Shown here one piece after another: positions 23,203-34,812 of a stretch of DNA of 64,000 nt. Position 1 is the stretch's first letter, and every line of letters begins with the position of its first letter. Location of the stretch: assembly GCF_033118175.1 (NCBI RefSeq), contig NC_083681.1, positions 10,806,001 to 10,870,000 on the forward strand, written 5' to 3'. Below the pieces are notes generated by a model that searched no databases, was not told the origin of the DNA, and saw nothing but the letters and a program-made list of their open reading frames with translations. The translations under genes and the position numbers were made by a program. The stretch comes from Dama dama. Its lineage: Eukaryota; Chordata; Mammalia; Artiodactyla; Cervidae.

Positions 23203-23562
23203 CAAAGCTTGGAATGCCAAAACAAAATACCACAACCTGGATGGCTTAGACAACAGACATTTATTTCCTACGGTTCTGAAGGTTGGGAAGTCCAAGATCA
23301 ACATGGATGCTGCTTCATTTGCTGGCAAGAGCTCTTTTCCCGCCTTTCAGACAGTCACCCTCTCACTCTATCTTCATGTGGTGGACAGAACTCTACTCTC
23401 CTGACAAGGACACTATTCCCAATCTGGTGGCTCCACCCACATGACTTCATCTAAACCCAATCACCTCCCAAAGGCCTAAACTCCAAACACCATGGCACTG
23501 GAGATTAAGGCTTTAACATATAAATTTGCAGGGGGCACATAAACATTCAATCTATAACAAAG
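23203..23562 (-). mobile_element. ERVL-MaLR LTR (antisense)
   Basis: Antisense LTR order: 'aacaaaataccacaacctgg', 'ggcttagacaacagacattt', 'ggttctgaaggttgggaag', 'caatcacctcccaaaggcc', 'gctttaacatataaatttg', ending at 'ttcaatctataaca'. Confidence 0.85.
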
Positions 23563-24596
23563 GGCTTATGCTTGGCTTTGAGACTTGGAGTTCCAAAGCC
23601 ACCCACCTCTTGCCACAACTTGAGATGTCACGGCCATCATCAGAGATACAGATGGAAACCCCTCCACACCACCACATTAGTACAAACTGCATTAAAAAGG
23701 CTTAGAGAAGTGTTCTGTATGAATACAAAGGAGGGGGACAGGGAATGCAAATTGGAGCAGGATCAATCCTTCTTTGCAAGGAATGAAGTTTCCTAGATGG
23801 TGGAAGGAGCTCTGCATGGTGGTAAGGGGGTGTTAAATGAAGGAAATACTTGGGAGAAAAGCAAAAAGTTAGGAGTAGAAAATATTTTGTATCTTTATAA
23901 GCTTGCCTAGTGGTTTTGTAGAGAATAAAAGGGTAGAGTGCTACACACTGACCTCTATCCAGCACTTGCAGAGACAGAGTAGTGTCCAAATAAGAGTCAC
24001 GGTCCAAGAGTTCCAGATGATGAGCAGCAGTAGATGAGTGGTGGTCCATGGCCAACCTGGGAGAAATTCTACCCCAGAGGAGCTTCTGAGTAGACCCTTT
24101 GGGAGAATTTAAGGGAAGTCTCACTTTTCAGAGTATTTTATAAGAGGTTGATCCTTGAAGTGGGAAGTGGAGGTGGAAATGGATATCGATGCTTGTGTTA
24201 TATTTATATATATAAACTGGATGTGAACAGGGTTCCCTCAAATTTTTATTCCTGAGGGAAAGAGTCTTTGCGACCACACATAAGGTCATTTTTATTGGGA
24301 TAAACACTCAGAGTCTTTTTTGTACTCTTCAATGAAAGGAGAGAGGAGGGGGTACTTCAAGTCATTTCAACCTGTAATATAAGTCCGTTCCTGGAAAACT
24401 GCATGTCTTCACGAGAGATAGTTCATAGTCAGTGTCACTTGGGCCGTGCTGAGAAGCATACTGAGGATCTCTTTGCTAGATCAGAGCTTGCAAATTTTTT
24501 TTTTTTTAAGCCAAATAGCAAATATTTAGGTATTTTAAGCTATATGATCTTTCCTGCAACTCCACTCAACTCTGCCAAGATAGTAGGAATTAGACA
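23563..24596. other. No gene seen; unassigned
   Basis: Moderately GC-rich sequence next to a MaLR LTR that may include MaLR internal DNA. Opposed open frames of 74 codons (23572-23796, plus) and 140 codons (24124-23702, minus) have no known domain or repeat match, and I do not call them genes. Confidence 0.35.
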
Positions 24597-24692
24597 TGCT
24601 AAGTCACTTCAGTTGTGTCCGACTCTTTGTGACCCCATGGACCGTAGACTGCTAGGCTCCTCTGTTTATGGGATTCTCCAGGCAAGAATACT
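24597..24692 (-). mobile_element. Bov-tA/BovA fragment
   Basis: About 100 bp of the BovA unit in antisense ('gctaagtcacttcagttgtg' to 'ctccaggcaagaatacta'), without the tRNA head. 'agatagtaggaatta' on the left and 'agataatagtaatact' on the right are similar and may be a decayed target duplication. Confidence 0.85.
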
Positions 24693-24785
24693 AGATAATA
24701 GTAATACTTAAGTCAAAGACTATTATTGCTAGAAGGGAGACCTCTTATGAGGCCTAAGAGTAGGATCTTATCTAAAACTCCAAAA

Positions 24786-25196
24786 TGAATTGTCTGAGGA
24801 GACATTTGTCATGTACTGACAAAGCAAGAGATTTTATTAGGATGGGGCACCTAGGCAGAGAGCAGGAGGGTAAGGGAACCCAGAAGGACTGCTCTGCCAG
24901 ATGGCTCACAGTCTGACTTTCACGTGATGGAATCAGTTTCCATCTAATCATTCTAAATGGTCAGTCATTTTGACTCAGGGTCTTTCTTGGTGGTACCTGC
25001 CTTGCTCAGACAAGATGGATTTCAACAAGGAGGATTCTGAGAAGTTGGTAGGACATGTGGTGTCTCCTTTTGACCTTTCCCAAATTCTTCCTGCAGGTGG
25101 TGACTTGTTAGTTACATAATCCTTACCAGAATCTTCTACTATAAAATAGCTCATGCAAATGGTTACTATGGTGCCTGACCATGGTGGGTGGTTTCA
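24786..25196 (-). mobile_element. Solo ERV LTR (minus strand)
   Basis: On the minus strand the block runs from 'tgaaaccacccaccatgg' through 'catagtaaccatttgcatga' and a 'ctattttata' TATA-like element to an AATAAA with 'atctcttgctttgtc' (polyadenylation signal at plus-strand 24834-24839) and 'gtctcctcagacaattca'. Length of about 410 bp, one TATA-like box, one poly(A) signal and TG...CA ends are the form of an LTR. Downstream internal sequence is absent, so it is solo. No clean target duplication was found, so the ends are approximate. Confidence 0.65.
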
Positions 25197-25479
25197 GTGT
25201 TTCCCTGAAGATTATAGCTTCATTCCAACAGAACTTTATTTATGGATGCTGACTGCTGAATTTCATGCGATTTTCATGTCATGTGACATTTTCCTTACTT
25301 TTCTCCAACTATTTAAAATTGATTTTTAACTTGTGAGCCACTCAAAAATAGGTGGTGGGCTACCTTTGGCCTGCAGACCATAGTTTGCTGACTCCTGCAT
25401 AGACTTAGCAGGTGACAGAAAGCACTGGCCTCTCTTCTGTGAACAAAGGTGAGTGCCAGTCTCTTCTTCTTCTTTTTTT

Positions 25480-25615
25480 AAATTGGACTGTATGATGAAG
25501 TGAATCAGGCATATGCATACCTATATCCACTCCCTTTTGGACCTCTCTCCTGCCCAATGCCCCAACCCATCCCACTCCTCTAGGACATCACAGAGCACCA
25601 AGCTTAGCAGCATCT
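25480..25615 (-). mobile_element. L1 3' UTR fragment (antisense)
   Basis: 'ttggactgtatgatgaagtg', 'aatcaggcatatgcatacc' and 'gacatcacagagcaccaagc' follow the antisense ruminant L1 3' UTR. Confidence 0.65.
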
Positions 25616-26525
25616 GAATACCAGTTCAGCCTCTTCACCTTTGACAGCAGCTTCTGTTAATTAAGTCACCTGAAGGGTACATCCTTCTCATAAAGACAGG
25701 CATTAATTTTCCTCTGAGAAAATGCAAGCTGGTTTGGTAGTGAAGAAAAGACATTTTCCCTATCAGCTTGCATTTCTGTGTTTTGTCCTTTGTGAACAAC
25801 AGACTGCCCCATTATTATGCTGAGAAGCATTTTGCTCTTCCTTGCCAGACCTGAATCTTGGCTGAATCACAAGCACAACCACTCTGGTTTTCAATGACTA
25901 TTCTTTTTGGTGCCAGGAAGAATGGTGCCAACTATGATTAAACTATTTTGATTGTTGGCCTCCGACTGATGGGGACATTGAGGGTGTTTTTTGCCAGTTC
26001 ATCTCACCACATACATAAAATTGTTTTTTAACAAAAATAGCCTTATTTTGCACATGTTAATACGTAGTCTAAGAAAAAAAATTTGACAGCATAGCTGATA
26101 TAGTCTCATGTCATCAGTAACATTATTTTAAATGGCCATGAACTGAATAATCATAAGTTGCAAAAAATTTGACCAAATTATTGTTACCTTTTAAATAGTT
26201 GCCAATCTTAATATTATAAAAATTGTGTAATGAAATTCCTTTCAGATAAATTTTTGTGTAGCTTCATTTTTTTTTTTTTTTTAGGATGAGTTCCCAGGAA
26301 TTGAATTGCTTGAGTAAGCATATATATTGAAGGCTTTTGATTAGTATCACAAAAATACACTCTGGAAAAAATCATCTAAATCAATTGATATTCCCATCAG
26401 GAATACATGCAAGTTTCAATTTCTCTGTACACTCGCCATTAAAATTTTAATTTCTTAGGAAATCTAAACAGTTTAAATAAAACTTTGTATTTATATATCT
26501 TTCTCAATATTATGAATACTAATGT
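25616..26525. other. No gene seen; poly-T and possible old L1
   Basis: A 16-base T-run lies at 26267-26282. After it, 'ccaggaattgaattgcttga' (from 26294) resembles antisense L1 3' UTR, but the match is weak. The rest is unassigned. Confidence 0.4.
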
Positions 26526-26612
26526 GACAGGAACACTGTCTTCTTTATTGTTTATTTTCAGTTCCTAGCACAGTTCCTGACACATAGTATTCAATAAATA
26601 CAGGTTTAATTA
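26526..26612 (+). mobile_element. L2 LINE 3' terminus
   Basis: 'agttcctagcacagttcctg', 'acacatagtattcaataaat' and the following 'acaggtttaatta' match the L2 3' end in sense. Confidence 0.75.
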
Positions 26613-27477
26613 AAAGACAAGAGAAAGAATAGACAATATTGGCAATACTTAGATATGTACTTTACATATTTTCTCAATATTTCAGTGATTAATTTGTTAC
26701 AAAATATGATCTGATTACATTTATGAGATCTTCTTTTCCAACTCTATGCTTGCTAGTGTTCTTTTTCTAAATATGGCTTAAAATGTAGGATAATAACCAA
26801 AATGATTGTAGCATAACATGGTTTTGAATCTTTGTTTTTGATATTTAGAGAAAACCTTTTGTTTCTATAATCTTTATACTGCTGATAACCTCCGTCTCTC
26901 TTTGCCTCTGTTTGTTTAAAATCCAATTATGTAGTCCATTGGATCAGGTATATAGAGCTTTTATTTGGAATGTGTGTATATCCAAAGACTTCAAAACATT
27001 TTCATTTTTTGAATACTTACACAGGTTAGATAGCAGAAAAAATAAATGACCTTGGACAAGCAATAAATGGAAATATCCTTGTTGTTGATTGAGTGCAATT
27101 AGGATTTTGCTTTCATAATAGTAGTTGCAGCTGTGCATTCAAATGAAGAAATGCCTGCAAGGGCAAGATGCTCTCTTTAGATTGATACCCTACTGCTACT
27201 AGATTGTCTTAGTTGACTTATAGACCCTGTAGTGTTGAGTAAAATAATTGTCTATTTACACAGACAAAGCAATTTCTGACTCCAAGGTCACTTGCAGTTT
27301 ACAAGAACATTTTTGAAGTTTTACAGAGACAGCACTTAGATGAGAGCTGTGTGAAAGAATTATAGATTCTCTACAGAATATTTTCAGGTGGTTCGCCATA
27401 CCCATTATGGGTGTTGTAGATTTAAAATGTTTGCCTAAAGAAGCCATTATTGTTTATTCACTGATGTATTGCAAATA
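26613..27477. other. No gene seen; unassigned AT-rich DNA
   Basis: Nothing recognised. Confidence 0.4.
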
Positions 27478-29985
27478 TAAAAGAACAATACCTCATCTGT
27501 GCTGGTCACAATGGTATAAAATTAGAAGTGATTTTAAAAAGCTGAAAGATTCACAAATGTGTTGAAATTAAACAAAATGCTCATGAACAACCAACGGGTC
27601 AAAGAAGAAATCAAAAGAGAAAAAAAAAAAACTTGAAGCAAACAAAAATGAAAACACAGTAGACCTAATGTATGGTATGCTGTATAAGCAGTTTCAAGAG
27701 GGAAGTTTATAGCTATAAAAGCTTACATTAATGAAAAAGAAAGATCTGAAACAACCTAACTTTGCCCCTCAAGGAACTAGAAAAAATGAGCCAGCCCAAA
27801 ATTAGAAGGAAGGGAATAACAAAGATCATAGCTGAGATAAATAGAGAACAACAACAACAAAAAAATTAATGAAACTCAGAGTACTATTTAAAAATATATA
27901 AACCAAATTGATAAATATTTACGTAGACTAAGAAAAAAGATAGAGGAGTCTAAATATAATTATAAATAAATGAGGACCCGTTAGAGCTGATACCACAAAA
28001 ATACAAAGGATCATAGAAGACTACTATGAACATTTATATGCCAACAAATTAGTTAATTTAGAGGAAGCAGATAAATTCCTAGAAACATCCAATCTACTAA
28101 AATTGAATCAAGGAGACACAGAAAATCTAAATACGCAATAAACAGTAATTACTACCCAACATAGAAAAGTTCAGGGCCAGATGGTTTCATTGGTGAATTA
28201 TATCTAACATTTTAGAAGTAAAGTTGATTCTTCTCAAATACTTGCCAAAAATTCAAGAGAAGGGAACACTTGGAAACTCATTTTATGAGGCCAGAATTGC
28301 CCTGATACCAAAACCAATTAAGGGCATATAAAAAAAGCAAATTGCAGGCCAATATTCCTGACGAATATTTCTCATCATCTTTGCATGTTGAAATGCAAAA
28401 ATTCTCAACAAAATGCTAGCAACTTGAATTCAATAGCACATTTATAAGATCATACACCATGATCAGATAGACTCTGTTCTTGGGATGCAAAAATGGTTAA
28501 ATGTGTGCAAATCAATTTGTGATATATTAATACTAGAATGAAAGATAAAAATCATGTTATCATCTCATTAATGCATGAAAAGCATTTGACAAAAATATAA
28601 CTTTCTTTCAGAATAAAAATTCTCAACAAATTGATGATAGAAGGAATTTGCCCCAACATGATGAAGGCTGTATAAAACAAGGCCACAGTTAATGTTACAT
28701 TCTACAGTAAAAGGTTGGGAATTTTTCTCTAAGGTCAGGAACAAGGCAGAGGTGCCCACTCTCAACATTCCTATTCAACATAGTACTGGAAGTTCTAGCC
28801 AGAGCAATTTGGCAAAAACAAACAAACAAATAAACAAACATGCTATTGGAAAAGAAGCAGTAAAACTTTCTTTATTGGCAAATGCTATATTTTCATCTAT
28901 AGGAAATCCTAAAGATTCCGTCCAAAACTGTTAGAATTAATCAACAAATTCAGTAAGAAGTACAGGGTGAAAAACCAGTATATAGAAATCAGTCATATTT
29001 TTATACACTAACAATGAGATATCTGAAAAAGAAATAAAGAAAACAATCTCAATTCCAATAGTATCAAAAATAATAAAATACTTGGGAGTAGATTTAGCCA
29101 AAAGAGTGAAGGAACTATACACTGACAACTATAGGACATTGTTGAAAGAAAAGGAAGAGGATTCAAATAAATAGAAAGATATATGTGTTCATAGATTGGA
29201 AGAATGGACATTGTCAAAAAGTCCATAATATTCAAAGCCATCTATAACATTAATGCAATTCCTATCAAAATTATAACGGCATGTTTCACAGAAAAAGAAA
29301 AAATAATCCTAAAATTTACATGGTACCACAGAAGATCCCTAAAGAGCCAAAGCAATTTTCAGAAAGAAAAACAAAGCCAGATACATCACATTTCCTGATT
29401 TCAAAGTATACTACACGGCAGTAGTATTCAAAACAGAATGGTACTGGCATGAAAATAGACACATGGCAAATGGAACAAAGCCAGGAGCACAGAAATAAAA
29501 CTGCATATGTGGTCAGCTAATATTTGAAAAGGGTCAGTAATATTCAGTGGGAAATGGATAGTATTTTTAATAAATCACCTGGGGAAAACTTTATATCCAC
29601 ATAGGCAGATGTTGGTCAAAGGGTAAGAACTTCCAATTATAATATTAGTAAGTTTTGGGAATTCCATGGATAGCAAGGTGATTATAGTTGACAGTATTAT
29701 ACTACATACTTGAAAGTTGCTAAAAAAGTAGATATTAACCAAAGAGATGATATTGAACAAAGAAATGTTTAATGTTTGTTTAAACAAAGAAACAAATTAA
29801 ACAAAGAAATGTTTGTTTAATAATGTTAAACAGAGAGAGGACAATTATGTGAAGTAATGGAGATGCTAGCTATTGGTATGGTCATAATCATTTTGCAATA
29901 TATAACTATATTAAATCAATGTATTGCATACTTTGAACATATATAATGTTATATCTCATTATACTCCAGTTATAATAACAGAACA
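27478..29985 (+). mobile_element. Old L1, ORF2 to 3' end
   Basis: L1 sense sequence runs from the endonuclease region ('ggtcacaatggtataaaatt') through 'ggaactagaaaaaatgagcc' and the RT region near 28140-28900 into the 3' UTR ('gttttgggaattccatggat', then 'ttatatctcattatactcc'). The place where the RT FADD motif should lie (about 28872-28890) reads as 'ttggcaaatgct', encoding LANA, so both aspartates are lost. Stops and frameshifts are frequent. An AAAC-type microsatellite (about 28816-28840) has grown inside it. Confidence 0.9.
28816..28842. repeat. (AAAC)n-like microsatellite
   Basis: Five to six imperfect AAAC/AAAT units within the old L1. Confidence 0.85.
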
Positions 29986-30470
29986 GTGCCTGGCACATTT
30001 CAAAAGCACAATAAATGTTTGTTTACAGAAGAGTCTCATGTGTTTTGCTTTCTTTAATCTGCCAATCAATTAATATTTTCTGAGCATTTACAAAATACTT
30101 GGTGTGATTGATTTATAAGATTTCTATTTCATAGAGTTTATAGTCTAATTGGAATGATGAAAACCCAACACACGTGAAAGCTTGCCATTTCTAATTACAT
30201 CGATACCTTAGAAACCAAACATAACCATGTTTACAATCATAACAATGGAATGGGCTTTAAACTCCCCCTCACCCCCAAAAAAGCCACTTAAAAATACAAA
30301 GTAAAAATTCTGTGATAATGAGTGTCTGGGATTCCTTCCTCCAAGTTTTTTTCTTTATTTTCTATATCATGCTGCCACAACTGATTTTAATATGTCTTTC
30401 TCTAGATTAGAATCTTTCAGTAGCTCCCATGCACTAAAGGATAAAATTCAAATTCCATAGAATGGCTGTG
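29986..30470. mobile_element. Short L2 fragments
   Basis: Three small old L2 pieces: sense 3' terminus 'agtgcctggcacatttcaaa' with 'caataaatgttt' (about 29980-30025); antisense 'attttctgagcatttacaaa' to 'tagagtttatagtctaattg' (30070-30155); and sense 'agaatctttcagtagctccc' with 'actaaaggataaaattc' (30410-30450). Confidence 0.6.
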
Positions 30471-30474
30471 ATAT

Positions 30475-31005
30475 ATCAACAATGGTGACAAAATCTTTGT
30501 CATTTCTCTCATAGAGAGATGGGGGCATCTATGTATTCTTCCCCTTGAGTATGGGCAGGTTTCATAACTGCTTTAACACATAGAGATGGCAGAAGGGATG
30601 CTTTGCCAGTTTACAGGTCGAAGCCCAAAGAGATCGACAGTTTCTGCTTCTTGCCTCTTGGAACACCCACTCTAGGCAGCTCAACTGCTGAAGTTTAAAC
30701 TCTCCTGCTGTAAACAGTACATGGAAAAGCTATGAAAAAACCAAGTGGAAAGTGGCTCAATAGAGCCTTGCTCTTCATCCTTTCCCCCCAAGGCACCAAG
30801 CTGCCTTGGATTCTCTGCTCCAGCCCAGCTACCTGCTGAATGTCACCAAGTGACCTTGTTCAACACCACATGGAACAGGAGAATCAACCAGCTTAGTCTG
30901 GTCCATTTTGTATCATAGATTGTGAATGTCATGAAATGACTGGTTTCAAGCCATCAAGTTTGCAGTAGTTGGTTACACAGAGATACATGGCCATAACAAT
31001 AGCAA
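30475..31005 (+). mobile_element. MLT1-like MaLR LTR
   Basis: Sense order: 'tggtgacaaaatctttgtca' start, mid 'cttcttgcctcttggaacac', then 'ctgctgaatgtcaccaagtg' with 'accttgttca', and the end 'aagccatcaagtttgcagta' with 'gttggttacac'. The final segment is the typical MLT1 3' part. Confidence 0.65.
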
Positions 31006-31141
31006 TAAAGTTTCCTATAAATTTACATGTCTAAATTATCACACTTTATTAATAAAGTTAATTAGCTTTATTAAATTTTGAGCAAATTTCATTAACAAAA
31101 AAAATTGAGCTAAAAATAGAGAGAGATCCCATACACCCCTT

Positions 31142-31357
31142 GAAAGTGTGAAAGTGCTAGTCACTCAGTTGTGCCCAACACTGCAATCCCAAGGACTATA
31201 GCCTGCCAGGCTCTTCTGTCCATAGAATTCTCCAGGCAAGAATACCGGAGTGGGTTGCCATTCCCTTCTCCAGGAGATTTTCCTGGATCAGGGATTGAAT
31301 ATTGGTCTCCTGAATTACAGACAGATTCTTTGCCATCTGAGCCACCAGGGAAGCCCC
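31142..31357 (-). mobile_element. Bov-tA SINE
   Basis: A complete antisense unit from 'gtgctagtcactcagttgtg' to the tRNA-head start 'gagccaccagggaagcccc'. Open frames on both strands here are derived from the SINE. Confidence 0.95.
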
Positions 31358-31399
31358 TTAACCCATGCCAATTTCCCCTATTTTTAATATCTTGCATAA

Positions 31400-32390
31400 A
31401 TATGCTATATTTGTTACAATGAGTAGGCCAATATTAATACATTATTGTTAAGAAAACTCTACAATTTACATTAGGGTTCACTCTTTTTAATATACAATCT
31501 ATGGCTTTTGACTAACATATAATGACATGTATCCAACATTACAGTGTTATACTGAATAATGGTTTCATTGTCCTGAAAAATCCCTTCCCAGAATCCCTGT
31601 AAACCAGTGATATTTTTATTATCTCCATAGATTTTCCTTTTCTAGAAGGTCATATATTTAGAATAATACAATATATAACTGTTTTAGATTGTCTTCTTTC
31701 ACTTAGAAAAGTATATTTGAAGTTCTTCCATGACTTTTGGTGGCTTAATGGCCTTTTCTCTTTCATCATCCATATAATGTTCCAGTCTATGGTTGCATCA
31801 CCATTTACTTATCCATTTCCTTGTAGAAAGACTTCTTGCTTGCTTCTAAGCTGTGGCAATTATGAATAAAACTGCTATGACCATTCATGCATAGATTTTT
31901 GTGTGAGTGCAAGTTTTCAAGCCATTTGGACAAATATCAGGCAGCATGATTACTGGATCATATGGTAAGATAATGTTTAGTTTGGTAAGAAATTGCCATA
32001 CTGTCTTCCAAAGTGAATGTACCGTTTTGCCTTCCCACCAGCAATGAATGAGAGTTTGTATTGCTCTTCATTCTCACCAGCATTTGGTATTGCCAGTCTT
32101 CTGGATTTTGGCTATCCAAACAAAATTGTGTAGTAGTATCTCATTGCTGTTTCTATTTGAATTCTCTAATGCTGTATGATGTTGAGAATCTTTTTCATAT
32201 GCTTATTTGCTGTCTGTATGTCTTCTTTGGCAAAGCATTTTTTTTTTCCAAATCTGTTGCCCATTTTAAACTTGGGTTGCTTGTTTTATTACTGTTGAAT
32301 TTTAAGCATTCTTCATATATTTTAAGTATCAGTTCTTTAACTGAAATGTATGTGTTTTTCAAAAGATTTTATCCCAATTTCCTAGACTTT
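31400..32390 (-). mobile_element. Old L1 3' UTR (antisense)
   Basis: Antisense L1 3' UTR runs from about 31430 to 'ttatcccaatttcctagact'. Landmarks are 'ctaagctgtggcaattatga' (31847), 'ttactggatcatatggtaag' (31950), 'cttcccaccagcaatgaatg' (32031), 'tcattctcaccagcatttgg' (32069) and 'atttgctgtctgtatgtctt' (32205). The 110-codon plus frame at 32061-32393 lies within it. Confidence 0.9.
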
Positions 32391-32662
32391 TAACCTTCAT
32401 ATTCCTTCAAACACACAATACACATTGCCTATGATCAAATCACAAAAAAACTGTTTTGTTTCCTCTGCATGTCATGCTCTCTCTTACTAACATTTCCATA
32501 CTTTTGCATAGGCTATTCTGATATCTGCATTCAAGGCAGAGGGAACTTTACTTATACTTGAAGTATGAAGAGTATTAGAGGACTGTATCATACCCTTTGT
32601 GCAACCTTCCTGTATTCCAAAGAGATTTAGTGACTCAGTTCTCTGTGCTCAAAAACCACTTT

Positions 32663-32695
32663 TGTGTATGTGTGTGTGCGTGTGTGTGTGTGTGT
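32663..32695. repeat. (TG)n microsatellite at a SINE 3' end
   Basis: About 16 TG dinucleotides with small interruptions. On the minus strand it is a (CA)n tract directly after the Bov-tA 3' end, so it likely grew from the SINE tail. Confidence 0.9.
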
Positions 32696-32909
32696 TAAGT
32701 CACTTCAGTCATGTCTGACTCTTTGTGATCCAATGGACTGTAGCCTGCCAGGCTCCTCTGTCCAAGGGATTCTCCAGGCAAGAATGCTAGAGTGGGTTGC
32801 CATGTCCATCTCCAGGTGATCTTCTCAACCCAGGGATCAAAATTGCATCTCCCATGTCTCCTGCATTGGCAGACAGGTTCTTTATCACTAGCACCACCTG
32901 GGAAGCCCC
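32696..32909 (-). mobile_element. Bov-tA SINE
   Basis: Antisense unit from 'aagtcacttcagtcatgtct' to 'accacctgggaagcccc', full length. Confidence 0.95.
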
Positions 32910-33254
32910 CTGTTTTATGTATACATCAAATAAAATGCTGAGCACATTTAATTCTAACTCTGGTTTATGATCCTGTCCACCAAAAGGATCATGCAAATCC
33001 CCCAAACAGGTGCCGTATCTTTTACATCTTGATGCAATTCTCCACACCTTCATGTAAGAAAAAAGATGCATCCTAGATACAAATTATATGAAGGAATGCC
33101 CAGAATAAATCTTGGTGATGAAGTGTGAGAGGAGAGATCATGAATTACTTCACTGAGCATTTCATGATAGAAGTCATAGTTTTCAGCATGGAAAAATAAA
33201 TAACATTTGACTAGAAATGAATGATAAAGTTTTGAAAGACAGTAGAAGCACATC

Positions 33255-33445
33255 TATTTGTGGCTTCCATCTTGGGTGTATTCCCTCTCACTCCATTGAA
33301 TCACTGACTCAGAGGGAAGCCAGCTGCTATGCAGTGAGGTGACTGGATGGGAGCTCCAGGTAATGAGGGACCAAAGCCTGCCAACAGCTATGTGGCTGAT
33401 CTTGGACATAGATCAATGTGGCTGTACACTCTGTACTCTTTACCA
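33255..33445 (+). mobile_element. MLT1-like MaLR LTR fragment
   Basis: 'gaccaaagcctgccaacagc', 'tatgtggctgatcttggac' and 'atagatcaatg' follow the central part of an MLT1 LTR in sense. It is diverged and partial. Confidence 0.5.
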
Positions 33446-34677
33446 ACATGTTATTTTCATTTAACCTGACATTATTGTTCAAGTAAGCTATAGATGCTAT
33501 GATAGTAATTAAAAGCTCTGACTAAAGAGAGGTAAAGAGAGATCTGGCTATAAGTTTTAGGTGATATAGGTCATCTAAATGACTATATTGAACCGATTTA
33601 CTAAAGACCACTCTTTCTGGTAGCCAGCCCCATTTAGGAACTCATATTTTAATACTGGTCTGCACATTGTAACTTTCTGCTAAGATCACTTGCTTTGGTT
33701 TAGGCTCAAGGAATAATGGGAAAAGTTCACAATTCAAATACAAAAAACAAAAGTTTTAAGTGTGTGGAAAATTTGTTTTATGTTAAAACCGTTCCATTAT
33801 AACATGGAGCTATTTATAGTCTTTATTATTCCACTTTGTTTGAATATTTATACACTTTACTGCCAAAACATTAATGTGCTTGATTATGAAACTCCCCAGA
33901 CCCTGTTGAGGATTTTACATAATTACAGTAAAAGCATTACATTATGTTCCTAATAGCTGAGAAAATATGCAAAGTCTGAAAAAGTATCTAGTCATAAGTT
34001 TTTTGACACTGGATTGTGGACCTCTATTGGCTTCCTTGGGTTATCATCTCTTTGCTTAAAATGTAGGATTGAGAACTAAAATCATAAGAAGATAGAAAGA
34101 TAAAACTTTAAGGAATGGAAAATGCTTATTTGCTCTCCAATTCCAATCTATCACTCCTATCCTCCAAATGTGGAATTGCTTATAATGATAATAATAGGAC
34201 GTTTAGAACATATGGTGTTGATATTGGTTTCTTCTGAACCGAAGCTGTGCTTAACATCAGGAGAAGCTGAGAGGAGTGAGGTTAAGTTTAGGGCACCAAC
34301 CAGAAGTGAAGTTTGTCATTTTAACAAACTGCTGTATCCCTGGGGTCTGTCCCAGCCTGTTTTTACATATTATTTTTCTTCTCTTCCTTCCTACTTCTTC
34401 TCTTTCTATTCCAGGAATATGCTGCTTGCTAATTGATCATCCTCAAAGTTAATTCATTAGAGGTCTTTGCTTTCATGTACTCCTGTGTCCCAGGCATTAG
34501 AAAAGTTGCCTCACTGCTAACTAACTAGGTGAGCTATTCATTCAGCTCTTGAGACATTGTATCTGAAATAATATCTGGGAAAGGCTTTAGTGACTCAAAA
34601 TCATTGATAGGAAAGAAATATTATCAGCTTAATGCCTACTTCTAAGGGATCATGACAGAAGTTTTTAGAAAGATATT
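33446..34677. other. No gene seen; unassigned
   Basis: No repeat recognised. A 104-codon frame (34122-34436) has a hydrophobic end but no known family, Kozak-like context or codon pattern that I would trust. Confidence 0.4.
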
Positions 34678-34812
34678 TCAGTTCTTGAACCTTAGTTTTC
34701 CCATCTATACAATGGTACAAATAACTATAGGCTGTTTAAATTGTTGCAAAGATGAGACAATATATGTAGGACACTTGGAATAATGCCTTGCATATGTAAG
34801 TGATGATGAATC
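34678..34812 (+). mobile_element. MIR SINE
   Basis: Sense MIR order: 'cttgaaccttagttttccca', 'tctatacaatggtacaaata', 'gttgcaaagatgagaca' and 'ggaataatgccttgcatatg'. Confidence 0.75.

Noticed and set aside
23702..24124. 140-codon minus-strand frame as a gene
   Set aside because: There is no recognisable domain, and another frame overlaps it on the opposite strand. I leave it unassigned.
34122..34436. 104-codon plus-strand frame with hydrophobic C-terminus
   Set aside because: There is no family signature, no conserved neighbour and no composition change from the surrounding AT-rich DNA.
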